A stretch of DNA of 64,000 nt from Theocolax elegans (Eukaryota > Arthropoda > Insecta > Hymenoptera > Cerocephalidae): the NCBI GenBank assembly GCA_026168455.1, contig CM047426.1, positions 52,063,085 to 52,127,084 of the forward strand. Direction: 5' to 3'. Positions within the stretch are counted from its first letter, which is position 1, and each line of letters begins with the position of its first letter. Positions 31,753-43,430 of this stretch are shown piece by piece. Under the pieces are notes generated by a model. That model ran no database searches, was not told the origin of the DNA, and saw only the letters and a program-made list of their open reading frames with translations. The position numbers and the translations under genes are program-made.

Positions 31753-32600
31753 GTACCATTATTACAGAATATTATTTGCGATTTATCCAAATTATGTTAT
31801 ATGAGAGTAACGCAGAGCGTAAAAAGGTTAAATTGATTTGGCTACCCGTACTTTTCTTGCTACCGTTAAAAAGTACAAGTATTCAACTTTAATACCTCAT
31901 TTTTACATTAATCTATGCAGAGTTTCTGTCCATTGAAGCTTTAATTTAAAAAAACTTGACTTCCTTACGATAATTTTTACCTAAAGTATTGATATTCGAA
32001 TTTGCGCCTTTTTTGGCCAAAATTAAGTGTTGCGTTTATTTTATTTGCAATACATTTTTTTAAATGAATAAAATACGTAAATTTATAGATTTTTTGCAGA
32101 TAATCGTGTTTTTGAGCTTGACACCATATTTGGATACTACTAAATCATTGGATGTAGTGGCATAAGGCTATACTAAATAATAAAATGGTGACCACCAAAG
32201 TAGTCATGTTTGCTAATAATAAAATTTAATAAGGGTACAATGCAAATACATTTAAATTATACTAATCAACCTACCAGTTTAGTATAGGCATTTATGCTTC
32301 CAAATCGAACGATTTAACACGAACTGAATAAGGTATCAAGCTCGACAACATGATTACTTGAAAAAAATTCTCAATTTTTTCGCATTTTAATTTGCTTAAA
32401 CAATTGTGTTGCAAAAACGGATACATATATCGTAAATATGTCCGAATTTCGAAAAAAACGGAAAAAATTCATCAGAAATGATATTTTCAAATAGATTCGT
32501 TGATTTTTCTTTTAAGAAGCAGATCATTAAACGAAAAAAACAATTTTGGACGTTTTGGTTAAAACTGCTTTTTTATATATACTATTATTACTAATTTATA
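31753..32600. other. Non-coding stretch with small inverted repeat
   Basis: No gene. AATCGTGTTTTTGAGCTTGA at about 32101 pairs with TCAAGCTCGACAACATGATT near 32336, giving an imperfect inverted pair about 250 bp across; a decayed fold-back element is possible. Confidence 0.5.
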
Positions 32601-32800
32601 TTTATTTTTTTTCAGCTTTACAAAAAGGATTTAGAAAAGTTAAAAAATTACAATAATTATTAATCAATTGAAATAAATTATTAGAATTATTATTATAACG
32701 GTGAATCCTTTTGTAGAATAAATCGTTTTTTATAATGTGTTTGACAGAAGAACAAAAATAAATTGTAAAAGACACTGGATCATATAGCGGCGATGCTTCT

Positions 32801-33160
32801 ATGTTAAATGATGAGCCCATATTCGAATTTAATGACATTCTCAAATTATGTACTTTATTCAATATGCAAACAACTATTTTGATTCAAAAACCATATAATA
32901 TTAAATCAGTTCCAATGAATAAAGAATACATTGAATTATTATTTTCTGGAAATTATGAAAAAGAGCATTGGATTTGTATGTATTACAATAATGGAACGGT
33001 ACACATTTATGATAGCTTCAATGCTAAATGTTTGCAAGATGAACATAAAATTTACATCAATAGATTATTTCCAGATAGTCGACAATTAAAAATTGTTTTT
33101 GAAACAATACAATTTCAAAGTAATAGCTATGATTGCGGAATTTTCGCAATATAGCTTTTG
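32801..33160 (+). pseudogene. ULP1-like (C48) cysteine protease fragment
   Basis: A 117-residue frame with the HWICMYY block (catalytic His), VHIYDSFNAK (Asp) and QSNSYDCGIFAI (oxyanion Gln and catalytic Cys), in the order and spacing of ULP1/SENP-type desumoylase-fold proteases. The frame breaks right after DCG, and only traces continue to about 33460. Such proteases are known as passengers of several eukaryotic transposon types. A basic Lys/Glu-rich segment follows at 33554-33775, and a Helitron 3' end lies at 35414, so I suspect a decayed transposon gene, not a host gene. Confidence 0.65.
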
Positions 33161-33215
33161 CTGTCTCTATTGTATTTAATTATGCCCATGTAATTTAAAT
33201 TTCGATATTTCACAA

Positions 33216-33461
33216 ATGCGTTTACTTTTACTAAACATATACGAAACACGTAATATTACAATGTTTCCAGTTTTACAAAGTATTAAGTATAACGTTTTAA
33301 TAATACCAATCAAAAGAAACGTCATTCATAGTTATAATTTTAATAAAAAAGAACTGAATTTCAATGCAGCAGAAATGAAAATAATAAAACAAAATTTTGA
33401 ACAAAAAATAATTTTTGAACAACAAAAAATAATGAACTTATATAATACAGATAAAATATAG
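33216..33461 (+). pseudogene. Continuation after the protease, unknown
   Basis: An 81-residue Asn/Lys/Ile-rich frame (RLLLLNIYETRNITMFPV...). It is consistent with the C-terminal tail of the ULP1-like protein after a frameshift. No domain recognised. Confidence 0.3.
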
Positions 33462-33553
33462 TTTGCAACTTATAGTTCTCTTTGTCAAGAAAATAAAACT
33501 AAATAATTAAATGATATAGAAGAAAAGCAACTTAAAAGAAAACAGCAAACATA

Positions 33554-33775
33554 TTGAAGAGGCAAACAATGAATAGTGACGAAATAAAAAATGAACTAGA
33601 AAAAGCAGCATTGCGAAAAAAAGAGGCTTATAATAAAAGTAAAATTACTAACGATGGCAAAATACAAGAAAAAATACTAAAGAAAAAACATCAAACCAGG
33701 TTGAAAAGGCTAATAATGAACGATGACCATTTAAAAAATGATCGAGAAAAAGAAGCACTGCGAAAGAAAAGCTAA
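33554..33775 (+). pseudogene. Basic repeat-containing fragment
   Basis: A 73-residue Lys-rich frame with two approximate repeats of the type MNDD-LKND-EKEALRKK. Similar charged Arg/Lys/Glu repeats occur in transposon-encoded proteins upstream of Helitron-like genes. The assignment is weak. Confidence 0.35.
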
Positions 33776-35160
33776 TTATAATGACGACAGTGGCCAATGT
33801 AATAAAAAAGAAAATAAAAAATTAAAAAGAAATTTATTAAACAAGGATAAAAAAAAAGATAAAAAGATAAAAAAAGATATGGCTGCAACATATTACATTG
33901 TAAATATGTAAAAAATTTATATTCATTACATCAAGTATAAGAAAAAATTAAAAAATGGAAATATGAGAAAAAGCATTGTAATATTACTACTACTAAATCA
34001 TTAAAGTAAATATGCAGAATAATGAATAAATGTTTGCGCTAAAGGTCGTCAAAATATGATCGAATTTCGGCTGCAACATTGTAAATTAGTAAAACAATAT
34101 ATATTTATTCCATCAAGTATAAAAGATATTAAAAAATGAATATATTACTACTACTGAAACATTAAATTAAAATTAAATACATAAAATAACTGATAAATGC
34201 TTGCGCTGAACATCATCAAGAAATTACTATAAGTTAGGTAAAATATATATCGCACTATCTAATTAATTGTAGCGTTAAAAAATCGGATTTATTACAAAAA
34301 AATTTGACTCTTGAAATGTATACCTTACCAGCACGTCCTCGCCGTAAGAGTCGGATAACAACATTAATATGTTGGCTAACGCTGGAAGGAAAAATATATT
34401 TTACAGAGCCAATATCATCAACTGTTCACAAAAAATCACAATGATCCTACCTTTAACGGGACTTGGACTATAGAAAAGGACATCAACTTTTCGTCAAATA
34501 CACCGTTCATACACCTAACTTTCACATCCAATGTCGTTAAAATAGGTATTTAAAATTATTATTTCAATACTTAAATTTGTTGAAATTGTACAATTAAAAT
34601 TGTATCTATATGTACCATATATAAATTATTTAACCAATACTACCATTCAAATGAAACCTTTTCCTCATCCCAGCTGCAAAATCATTAGTTTACATGTCAA
34701 ACAATTTTGTAAAGACAATTCTCATATACATTTTAACACAGTGAGGCAAAAATGACCTATTTTACAGATATTTTGATAAAATGGTAGGTGAAAGTTTTCT
34801 CGACCGATTTGTCTGAAATATATAATAATGTAATAAATAATATTATACTATCAGGCCTCCGGTCTCTGACCCTGCGAAAAACGTTTTGTAATTAATCCTT
34901 CTTTAATATAATAACGTCAAAATGTGTTTTTTCATATGAGGGGTACTTGGGTTTTTGAAAAAAACTTTTCAAAAAAAAAGTTTTTAAAAAAAAAGTTCTA
35001 CAAAAATTTTGGTTTCAAAAACTTCTATAAAAAACGTCAAATAACTTTTTTTGAAAAAAATTATAATTTTTTTTTGAAAATTCAAGCATAAAAATATCCT
35101 ACAAATGTAGCATACATAAATAACTATATAGACATAACTAAAAGAAACTAACTATCGATC
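33776..35160. other. Decayed AT-rich interior
   Basis: No gene recognised. Poly-T and AAAAGTTTTT runs around 34930-35080. The Helitron 3' end lies just beyond. Confidence 0.4.
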
Positions 35161-35414
35161 TAATCCTAATTAAGAAGATTTCCGTTTTGGATGTTCTCTG
35201 GTTCTCCGGTTCTCCCGTTTGGAACGACTACTTTAATAACACACTATATAATAATAATAATAACTAAAAATAATACGCATTATATAATGAATATAAAATA
35301 AAAAATTTAATAATCGAATAAACTAAATGCATCTATTTTAAATGTACTCATTTGAAATAAGCATAATCAAAATACACCCGAGTGAGCGTTAGCGAGCGAG
35401 GTATCTGTGGCTAG
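35161..35414 (+). mobile_element. Helitron 3' end (H3)
   Basis: The block at 35175-35225 (GATTTCCGTTTTGGATGTTC, GGTTCTCCGGTTCTCC) repeats 18795-18840 of Helitron H1. The end GAGCGTTAGCGAGCGAGG then GTGGCTAG (CTAG 35411-35414) followed by T matches the end of H2. The 5' end was not located; the ULP1-like fragment upstream may belong to it. Confidence 0.6.
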
Positions 35415-35669
35415 TTAAACATGAACACACAATATTACATCAGAACTATTATTAATCAATATGCTATTAACTTGAATGCAATAGCATTATTTTCTATACA
35501 AATTAATAAATAAACGTACTTTCGATCGTCTATAAAGAAAAATAGTATACGCATAACGGGCAGAAGGTTGATAGCCGTGAACTGCGCAACAAATGTCCTC
35601 GGCTTCGCCTCGGGCATTTGTCTCGCAGTGCCCGAATATCAGACTTTCTGCCCTACATACGTAATACAC

Positions 35670-36400
35670 TAATACTCGTGTGAAAGTTCATAAAGTTATA
35701 GAACGAATTTGACACTCGTCAAAGAACTGCCGCATTAGTTTTGTGTAGAAATGTTAAATAAATGATCAAATAAATACAAGGCTAGAGAACGACAACTTAT
35801 CCATTAAATTAACATTTTTTTTCTAAATTAATTAAGTCAATGTGACTATATCAAATTTTCATATCCTTTAGCGTTGAAATACAAACACTCGAATATGTTC
35901 AAAAGTTCATGAAATGCCTAAATGAATTGCCAAAAATCTGACATATTTGTTTTATAGCAATGTTTATAGAAAAATGTATTGACATTTATTTGTTCTACTT
36001 TTTAATATTTAAATTTGACACATAATATTACTTTTACAGAAATGTAAAAAAGTTATTGAGTAACTCGTGTAAGGATGAATAACGATAGGTTATACATTTA
36101 TTTAATATTATTTTATCCTTTAAAAATATTCGAGTCAATGTGACTATTAAACATTCATATGTTATTCAGCATTATAATCAACATTTTCCTTTACGTGTTA
36201 AAATTATTCATAAAATTTCCAAATGTTTTTTGCTCTTGACACATATCAATTTACAGAAAGGAATAAAAAGTTATTAATAACTATAAAGATGTAATGTAAC
36301 GTATCCTTTTTTCTTTGATATTATTTGAGTCAATGCGACTATTAAACATTCCTATATCTCTCAGCACTATAATAATAATGTTGCTATATGGGGAAATCCA
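35670..36400. repeat. Diverged tandem-like repeats (GTCAATGTGACTAT blocks)
   Basis: GTCAATGTGACTAT (third copy GTCAATGCGACTAT) occurs at 35836, 36134 and 36329, with loosely conserved sequence between (298 and 195 bp). No coding sequence. Confidence 0.6.
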
Positions 36401-36887
36401 AGAAACTTTTGACTTTTTGATACTCGGTTGTCTAAATATAAAAAAGAATTATCAAAATATTCCAAGAAGGTAAGTCTTTAGTTCGGCTACACGACTATTC
36501 GATCCGATGATATGCATAAGGACAAAATTCTAGAGAAAGTGTGTAGAGAACTTTGGAAAATGAAAAACCTGGATGTTTGAACTTTTCCAAGCGATACTCT
36601 GCAAATTTTTGTTTATTTTACTGGACAACTATTTGAGGCAGTGAAAAATTGTTTCGAAATTCTAATGAGGTATAAATTTTGTAATGAGAATTCCATCTAT
36701 AAGCATAAAATTACTGTGCCACTTAACGATTCATAATGATCACCACCTAAAGTAGCGATACTCAATTTCGTGTAGTAGGCAATTTTCGCACGTTTTTGCA
36801 AACAATTTTTTGAGACAACTAAATATTGCAATATAGATTGGATAAAACAATTCTTTAGAGGAAACAATGTGTAGTTTCAAAATTAAT
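36401..36887. other. No feature seen
   Basis: AT-rich, with no reading frame, repeat or terminus that I can support. Confidence 0.5.
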
Positions 36888-37007
36888 GTGCCATCACGAA
36901 TATTGAAGCTGGAGGAACATTATTGATGTACCATCACGAATATTGAGGCTGGAAGAACATTATTGATGTACCGACACGTATATTGAAGATGGAGGAACAT
37001 TATTGAA
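36888..37007. repeat. 40-bp tandem repeat, three units
   Basis: Units 36888-36927, 36928-36967 and 36968-37007, each GTRCCATCACGAATATTGA... ending GGAACATTATTGAT, with few changes. Confidence 0.95.
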
Positions 37008-37062
37008 GCACGACGCACAGTGGGCTGAAAAAAAATCGTGTTTCAAAAATACCGATACCACT

Positions 37063-37350
37063 CAGTTTTCATCATACATGCACCAAATTTTAACCATAGG
37101 TAGCTTTTGATATAGGAAATAGGTATCGGCGTCCCTAGCATCGATATCAGATGTTCTAATAGGTATAAAAAATGATATATGAGCGATATATCGCAATGTA
37201 CGCTGCAATAAGATTTGTTAATGAAGTAAACATGCAGTTAATACTTTCATTTTATACATTTAGTAGAACTATAAATATGTGCATGTCTATATGTGAACAC
37301 ATATTATATATTATATGTTATATTTATACATATATATTATATATTAATAT
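37063..37350. repeat. Fold-back left arm (partner about 39560-39826)
   Basis: Contains CACCAAATTTTAACCATAGG, AGGAAATAGGTATC and AATGATATATGAGCGATAT, all recurring inverted at 39570-39820. LTR-like element 4 fills most of the interval between the arms. Confidence 0.8.
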
Positions 37351-37357
37351 AATATAT

Positions 37358-39365
37358 TATGACGCAGCGTTTCCTACATAAATATGGGGAATCCCGTACA
37401 CTACGTACAACAGATAATAATAACTTCGATACATATCAAAAGGCGCGATAGCGCCTGCACGCAAGTTATATATATTCAATAAAATAAATGGGGTAACTGA
37501 TATTCGTTTTTCGTCCTATTAAAATGGCCGACTCAGCACGTGCACGAACCTCTTACCTGTTCCGTGGATCCTTGTCTCCCCGACGGGAAAATGGCGGGAC
37601 TAACTAAATCCTTTCCTAATAATTAATTACAACCCAAAGGGGAATAATTGAAATTACACAAAAAGAATAAGTTCAATAGTCCGTGTAAAGGAGTAATTAA
37701 CTATTTATTTATTTCACTTTTTTATCATAACATAATTTTACAAATTCAAATTTTACAGACAAAGTCGCGAATTTCAACCAACATAGGAAAAATTATAACA
37801 CTAAATTGAAGTCACGAATCACGACAATTTATTTAGTCTAAATCTTATAATTAACAATTGGATATTAGTTCTCCATCAAATCTAGTCGCGATACCGAAAA
37901 TAATCTATACACGAACAATTAGTACATCATCGAAATAAATGTGACCGGTGGGCAGTGCACTTACCGCACGCGATTCCTCACAATGAGAATGTTCCAAATA
38001 ATTATATTTCCTACGAGACTTCCTCAATCTCTCAATCTCCTAGTAAATATTTATCTCCAAAATCACGAATGCGAATCTTTCCAGCAATCTTTATTTTCAC
38101 TACTACAATAATCAAAACTTCCAAAAATAATACTCGATAACTATATAAAGCACCGGCGTCTCTTTTCACGGATCAGCTAGTAATAATCCTCTCCCCCTTT
38201 TTCCGCTTTCTTCTCCCTTTTTCCTAAATTTCCGTCAAGGCCGACCCACGGCGCTGTCAACTTCCTTCCTTCTTTGAACATGGCACCCGTTTTCCATTAT
38301 TGGTAGGTCGACGGGTGTTATCGATCCTACCGCCACCTTTATTCCTTCCGTACTATCCATTCGAATTTAGCGGTGCGAATATTATCGTCAGTCCCAAGTG
38401 TTAACTGGGCTGGCGCCTCCACTTGTGCAATTCGCACTCTTTTTTTCTCTCTCTTACGCATGGGAGTTGAGCCCGAGAGAGTCTCGCGCTTCGTTGCGCC
38501 GGCGCGCTCTCTCGGTAGTCCTCGTGGTGCATGCGAGTGAGCTCCCCCCTGTCCACCACCGCCTATGTACACGCATACGGCAGTACTGATTCACGCGCGA
38601 TTCTGTTCTCTCTCCGCCTCTCTCACTTTCGTGTTTACGAGTACTTGACATTTGTGTGGCGATCCGGACCTGGTGCGACTTCACGGCGACGACGTCTACG
38701 AGGGAAGGAGTTTCCATCATCCGAAGGTGTTGTTCGTGTGGGTCGGTGTCTCCATCATATTCCATCACCAACAGCGAGTAACCTCTCTCTGGTCTTCAAC
38801 TAACTCGACGTTTACGGTAAGTGCTATTTGTTTATTCTTCTCTCTTTCTCCAACACATAAAACAAACCAAATCACTTCTATTATTTCCCATCCTTTCCTC
38901 TTATTTATTTAAACAATTCGGTGATGAGAATGGCTCAGGCTTTCTTGTTATTCATTGTTTACTTTTTCCTAACCTCTCTAATACCACATGTCAACCTTAC
39001 CTCTAGCCTATTCTACATACTACATTTATTATAAACACTTCCTTATTTAGTTAAAATATTTACATAATTTTATATCATTCTAATTTCTAGTTTTCCTTAT
39101 AGGTAACGAGGCCCAGGACCAGCAGGAGCCAGTGCCAAGGAGTCGCTACGTATCCAAGCAGGAGTTTTCTCTTCACCCAGAAGGAGGTATCAACAACAGT
39201 TATACACAGGTAATGCACGGGCATTACCTGTGTTAGGTAAGTTGTTTCAATAATAGTATCCTTGGTTCGTTACTTATATTAATATTATGTATATTTGTTT
39301 CAGGTACTGGACAACGACAAAGTTTTTAATATTATTTTTATATGTGAGGTATTTACTACCTCACA
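37358..39365 (+). mobile_element. LTR-like TG...CA-type element 4, about 2.0 kb, TSD ATAT
   Basis: Start TATGACGCAGCG differs from the family TGTGACGC by one G-to-A. The end is GTGAGG-TATTTACTA-CCTCACA, again a hairpin running into CACA. ATAT is on both sides, but in AT-rich DNA this is weak support. The interior has a GC-rich promoter-like zone (38380-38720) and TTTCCGTCAAGGCCGA, shared with element 3 (9404). Overlapping small frames on both strands are not genes. Confidence 0.6.
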
Positions 39366-39374
39366 ATATATACA

Positions 39375-39405
<31 letters not shown>

Positions 39406-39466
39406 AAACATATATTCACACGCATATTTATAATCTATCTTGACGTGTAACATTCCTTAATTATAA

Positions 39467-39531
<65 letters not shown>

Positions 39532-39560
39532 AGTGTGTATAGATTATAAATAAGCGTGTG
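39366..39560. repeat. (TA)n microsatellite with nested inverted repeat
   Basis: Long (TA)n at about 39373-39401 and 39472-39527. TATAAAACATATATTCACACGC (39401-39422) pairs with GCGTGTGAATATATGTTTTATA (39554-39575). Confidence 0.85.
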
Positions 39561-39826
39561 AATATATGTTTTATATATATAATATATATGTTCACATATA
39601 GACATGCATACATTTAGTTCTACTAAATGTATAAAATGAAAGTATTAACTGCATGTTTACTTCATTAACAAATCCTATTGCAGCATACATTGCAAAATAT
39701 CGCTCATATATCATTTTTTATATCTATTTGAACATCTGATATCAATGCTAGGGACGCGGATACCTATTTCCTATATGAAAAGCTACCTATGATTAAAATT
39801 TGGTCCATGTACGCTGAAAACCGAAC
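39560..39826. repeat. Fold-back right arm
   Basis: Inverse of 37063-37350; see there. Confidence 0.8.
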
Positions 39827-39834
39827 TTTAATTG

Positions 39835-40154
39835 TTTTAAAAGGCCGTGTTCTGGGAAATTCCTCTAGCTATAGTGGACAAAGAATACAATAGGATACAA
39901 ATAATTTTTCCCACCACCAGAGAGAGACGATTATCTTTCTGCACTCATTGGAGAGATCGTCGTCTCTTTTCTATATATATAGCCGCAGAACATCTTGCTG
40001 TCATCGCGGTTCATCTTACGACAGGCGTCTAAAGTAAGATCTCCAGTTCCTTACTGATGAGTCCAAGCTGGAGATGGAGGACGAAACGCCTTTAATTGTT
40101 TTAAAAGGCCGTGCTCTGGGAAATTCCACTAGCTATAGTGGACAAAGAGTACAA
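39835..40154. repeat. About 65-bp direct repeat, 262 bp apart (39830s and 40095-40154)
   Basis: Both copies contain TTAAAAGGCCGTG, TCTGGGAAATTCC and CTAGCTATAGTGGACAAAGA. The first continues TACAATAGG. The second is interrupted at TACAA by the element at 40155 and resumes at CAATAGG at 43897, giving a paralogous empty site. Confidence 0.85.
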
Positions 40155-40339
40155 CCCAGACAGTAAAGATAATTCTTGAAGAACTCGGAAAGAATTCGGA
40201 AAAGTTCGGAAGAATTCGTAAATCGGTTCAGATTTGTTCGGAAAATATTCATAAAGAAATCGTAAAGACGATAGGTCTGTGTCCGCTAAAAAGAGTACTC
40301 AAAAGTATTCATATATATTCGTCGTGAATTTTAAAAGGA

Positions 40340-40969
40340 TTCATAAATAATTCATAATTAAAAAACATCTGTAGTTTGTTGTTCAGAAGTATTCATTATT
40401 TATTCATTCCGAATTAAATAGCATACCTCAATAATAAATTAATAATTATAGATGTTTATTATGTGTACTTGAAAGTGTTCATATGTACTCGTCGTAAACT
40501 TTAAAAAAATGCTTTTCCAATATTTATTAGTTAAAATTAAGCACAAAAAAGATTCATAAATAATTCATAATTAAAAAACATCTGCAGTTTGTTGTTCAGA
40601 AGTATTCATTATTTATTCATTCCGAATTAAATAGTATACCTCAATAATAAATTAGTAATTATAGATGCTTATTATGTGTACTCGAAAGTGTTCATATGTA
40701 CTCGTCGTAAACTTTAAAAAAATGCTTTTCCAATATTCATTAGTTTATATTAAGCGCTAAACAGTTCATAAATAATTCATAATTAAAAAACATTGTTGTT
40801 CAGAAGTATTCATTATTTATTCATTCCGAATTAAATAGCATACCTGAATAATAAATTAATAATTATAGATGTTTATTATGTGTACTCGAAAGTGTTCATA
40901 TGTACTCGTCGTAAACTTTAAAAAAATGCTTTTCCAATATTTATTAGTTAAAATTAAGCACTAAAAAGC
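40340..40969. repeat. 212-bp tandem repeat, three copies
   Basis: TTCATAAATAATTCATAATT at 40340, 40553 and 40765, and a decayed TTATAAATAATTTATAATT at 40970 (periods 213, 212, 205). Units also share GTACTCGTCGTAAACTTT. Subterminal position in the CCCAGACAG element. Confidence 0.9.
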
Positions 40970-41569
40970 TTATAAATAATTTATAATTAAAAAGTATTGA
41001 TGAAATATTTATTTTGAATTGATTTAAAATTAATGAGAAGCGTTAATTTTATGAAACTAAAAAATATTACCCACTTCAAATTGAAAAATGTTCATTTTTA
41101 ATTAAAACAACATTCATTGAACGTGTTCTTAATTTTCTAATCTGTGGCGGTTGGAATGATTTGATTATTCAATTTCATGACATTTACATGTCAAAAATGC
41201 AGCTTGTTGTCCAGTAGTATTCATTGTTTATTCGTGCCGAATTAAAAAGTACACATCAATATTATATTCATAAAATCTTCATTTTTAATTATTATAAAAT
41301 GTAAAATGTATCTCCATAATAATAAACAAACTGTATAATTTGAAGCAATTTTATTGTACTATAAAGCTTTACATATCAATCGGATACAGTTCGGTGTACG
41401 GTAACGGATCATACTTTAAATATATACTTTCATATAAAATGTTTTAATGTTAAATATTCTTTTCGTTTCAATAACTTATTTAGTAATCCGCTAAGGACCA
41501 AAATGGCATAAACGACATATCGGTCTTTGAGGCCGTGTAACTTATGCTATTTCACGTGTGAAAAAAAAA

Positions 41570-42015
41570 TTGAAGGCTTGCCCTTTCCGATGGTGAACCC
41601 GAGATTGATCTAAAAAGATATTAATTATAAAAAAATCAGTTTAAATAAAAGCACTATTTTTTCGATAGTTTTTTTTAAATCAAATTTTGAAAGTTTGCTG
41701 GTCTGTCAATGGCCTAAAACTATTTTAACCGGTGGAATAAATGTCTGAACTTTAAGAAAATCTGGTGCAGAGATTTATTTTTTATTTTGTAAAGACCAAA
41801 ATGGAAAACGAATCTCTGCACCAGATTTTCTTAAAGTTCAGACATTTATTCCACCGGTTAAAATAGTTTTAGGCCATTGACAGACCAGCAAACTTTCAAA
41901 ATTTGATTTAAAAAACTATCGAAAAAATAGTGTTTTTATTTAAACTGATTTTTTTTATAATTAATATTTTTTTAGATCAATCTCGAATTCACCATCGGAA
42001 AGGGAAAACCTTGAA
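41570..42015. mobile_element. Fold-back element, arms about 205 bp
   Basis: Left arm 41570-41775 and right arm 41811-42015 are nearly exact reverse complements (CCCTTTCCGATGGTGAA, AACCGGTGGAATAAATGTCT, GCACCAGATTTTC). Spacer 35 bp. No coding sequence. Confidence 0.92.
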
Positions 42016-42365
42016 CTTTAAAAATATATCATTTTTTTATTAAATTACAACACCCTAAAAAGTCTATGATTTTTCTTTGTTTGCTGCATCTTTTTTCTTC
42101 TCTCCAACATGCTGTAAAAACGTCATGACAAAACGTTCACATTTCGATCTTGTGTAGGATGTCGAAGTTGATGATACTTTATCTGAAAGAATCAAGTTAC
42201 ACTATATAACTATTGGGTAATAGTACATTATACAACATGAAGCAAAAGTAGAAAATTTTTCCTGCTAGTGGGTGTACTGTACGAACAAGAAGATATTTCA
42301 CTTTTACTGTACTAGCGAAGCAAGGACAGTTATCACCCGACGAAAATCTCGCGAGGTCAGTAATC

Positions 42366-42465
42366 NNNNNNNNNNNNNNNNNNNNNNNNNNNNNNNNNNN
42401 NNNNNNNNNNNNNNNNNNNNNNNNNNNNNNNNNNNNNNNNNNNNNNNNNNNNNNNNNNNNNNNNN
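42366..42465. other. Assembly gap (100 N)
   Basis: Exactly 100 unknown bases, a conventional scaffold gap. Frames running across it are meaningless. Confidence 0.98.
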
Positions 42466-42674
42466 TTGGCGGATGGCCCCGGTACTAATACCGCAGGCAC
42501 ATCCACTTCCATCCGCTCCACTGGGGTTGACTCAGCCGACGAAGTGAGGTCCACCGTTGAGGCACGTAGTGTCCCTTCCAACTCCACTAGCACCTGGTCG
42601 ATGTCCCGCACCGACTGGGCACATCCAGCGAGCGGGTCATCTACAGGTACCGAAGCATTCGGGCGACACCGGAG

Positions 42675-42980
42675 TTACCTCGTTAGTGGTCTCCAAAGTC
42701 GGTGGGCTTTCCCCAGCAGTATGAGCGGAGGTGGAGATGGAGTGACGCCGTCTCCTGCTTCCAGGTCTCGGGCGTCCGGCGATATTGCGCGACGATTTCT
42801 GGCCGCCTCCTTCTCAAACCGGCGGTGGCCTTCTTCGTCGCGCTCGATCGCTCTTTGTTGGAGCATCTGCTCCGTCAGAACGATCAACTCGCCGTTTGGG
42901 TCCATCTGGGAGCTGAAATAAAACAGAAGCTTATTAGTCATAATTAAAATATAAATTACGAATAAGGGAGAATTGCCCAT
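42675..42980 (-). pseudogene. Fragment downstream of gypsy pol, unknown
   Basis: Minus-strand 101-residue frame. Its middle, MDPNGELIVLTEQMLQQ, is followed by a charged stretch (RDEEGHRRFEKEAARNRR), and the sequence just before that Met looks like a splice acceptor (TTTCAGCTCCCAG). A second frame near the N gap (42466-42611) is Glu/Val-rich. Context: it lies downstream of an integrase tail, where gypsy-like elements may carry an extra ORF. Function not recognised. Confidence 0.4.
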
Positions 42981-43104
42981 TCACTCACACACAAGTATTC
43001 TCAAATATCACTCTCTCAATGCATAGCATACAGTTACCAGGCCCAACCTTCGATAACTGTTCTCATGCGAACCGATACGCAACCCTTACTGCTTTACTTG
43101 ACAA

Positions 43105-43430
43105 CCCGAGGTGGTACATATCTTTTTACATAGATATGTGTACCTCGGTCCGTTTCCGACCGGACTCTTCTAGTCTCAGAATTACTGGAGATAATACTTC
43201 TTTAACTTCGAAGGGTCCGTCATACTTTGGTGCAAGCTTAGCAGATATGCCCTTCGCACCTTGGGAAAGCGTTCGGCACTTCTCATGACTAGATCTCCGA
43301 CCTGAAACGAGGCAATACGTCTGTTTCGGTTGTAGGTCTTTTCTTGACGTCTTTGCTCCTCGTCAATGTATTTCTTGACCAAGTCGCGTAGAGCATCAAG
43401 TCTTTTAAGACGATCTAGCCATACTTCGGG
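43105..43430 (-). pseudogene. Ty3/gypsy integrase C-terminal (GPF/Y) fragment
   Basis: Minus strand. EEQRRQEKTYNRNRRIASFQ and VGDLVMR are followed, after a frameshift near 43260, by ISAKLAPKYDGPFEV, SPVILRLEESGRK and TEVHI. YDGPF is the GPF/Y signature of chromoviral and gypsy integrase C-termini, which tether integration and bind DNA. Catalytic core and RT are absent here. The fragment sits within the CCCAGACAG element. Confidence 0.75.

Noticed and set aside
36888..37007. Possible CRISPR-like array (three 40-bp units)
   Set aside because: Contiguous tandem repeats without spacers, in a eukaryotic repeat region.
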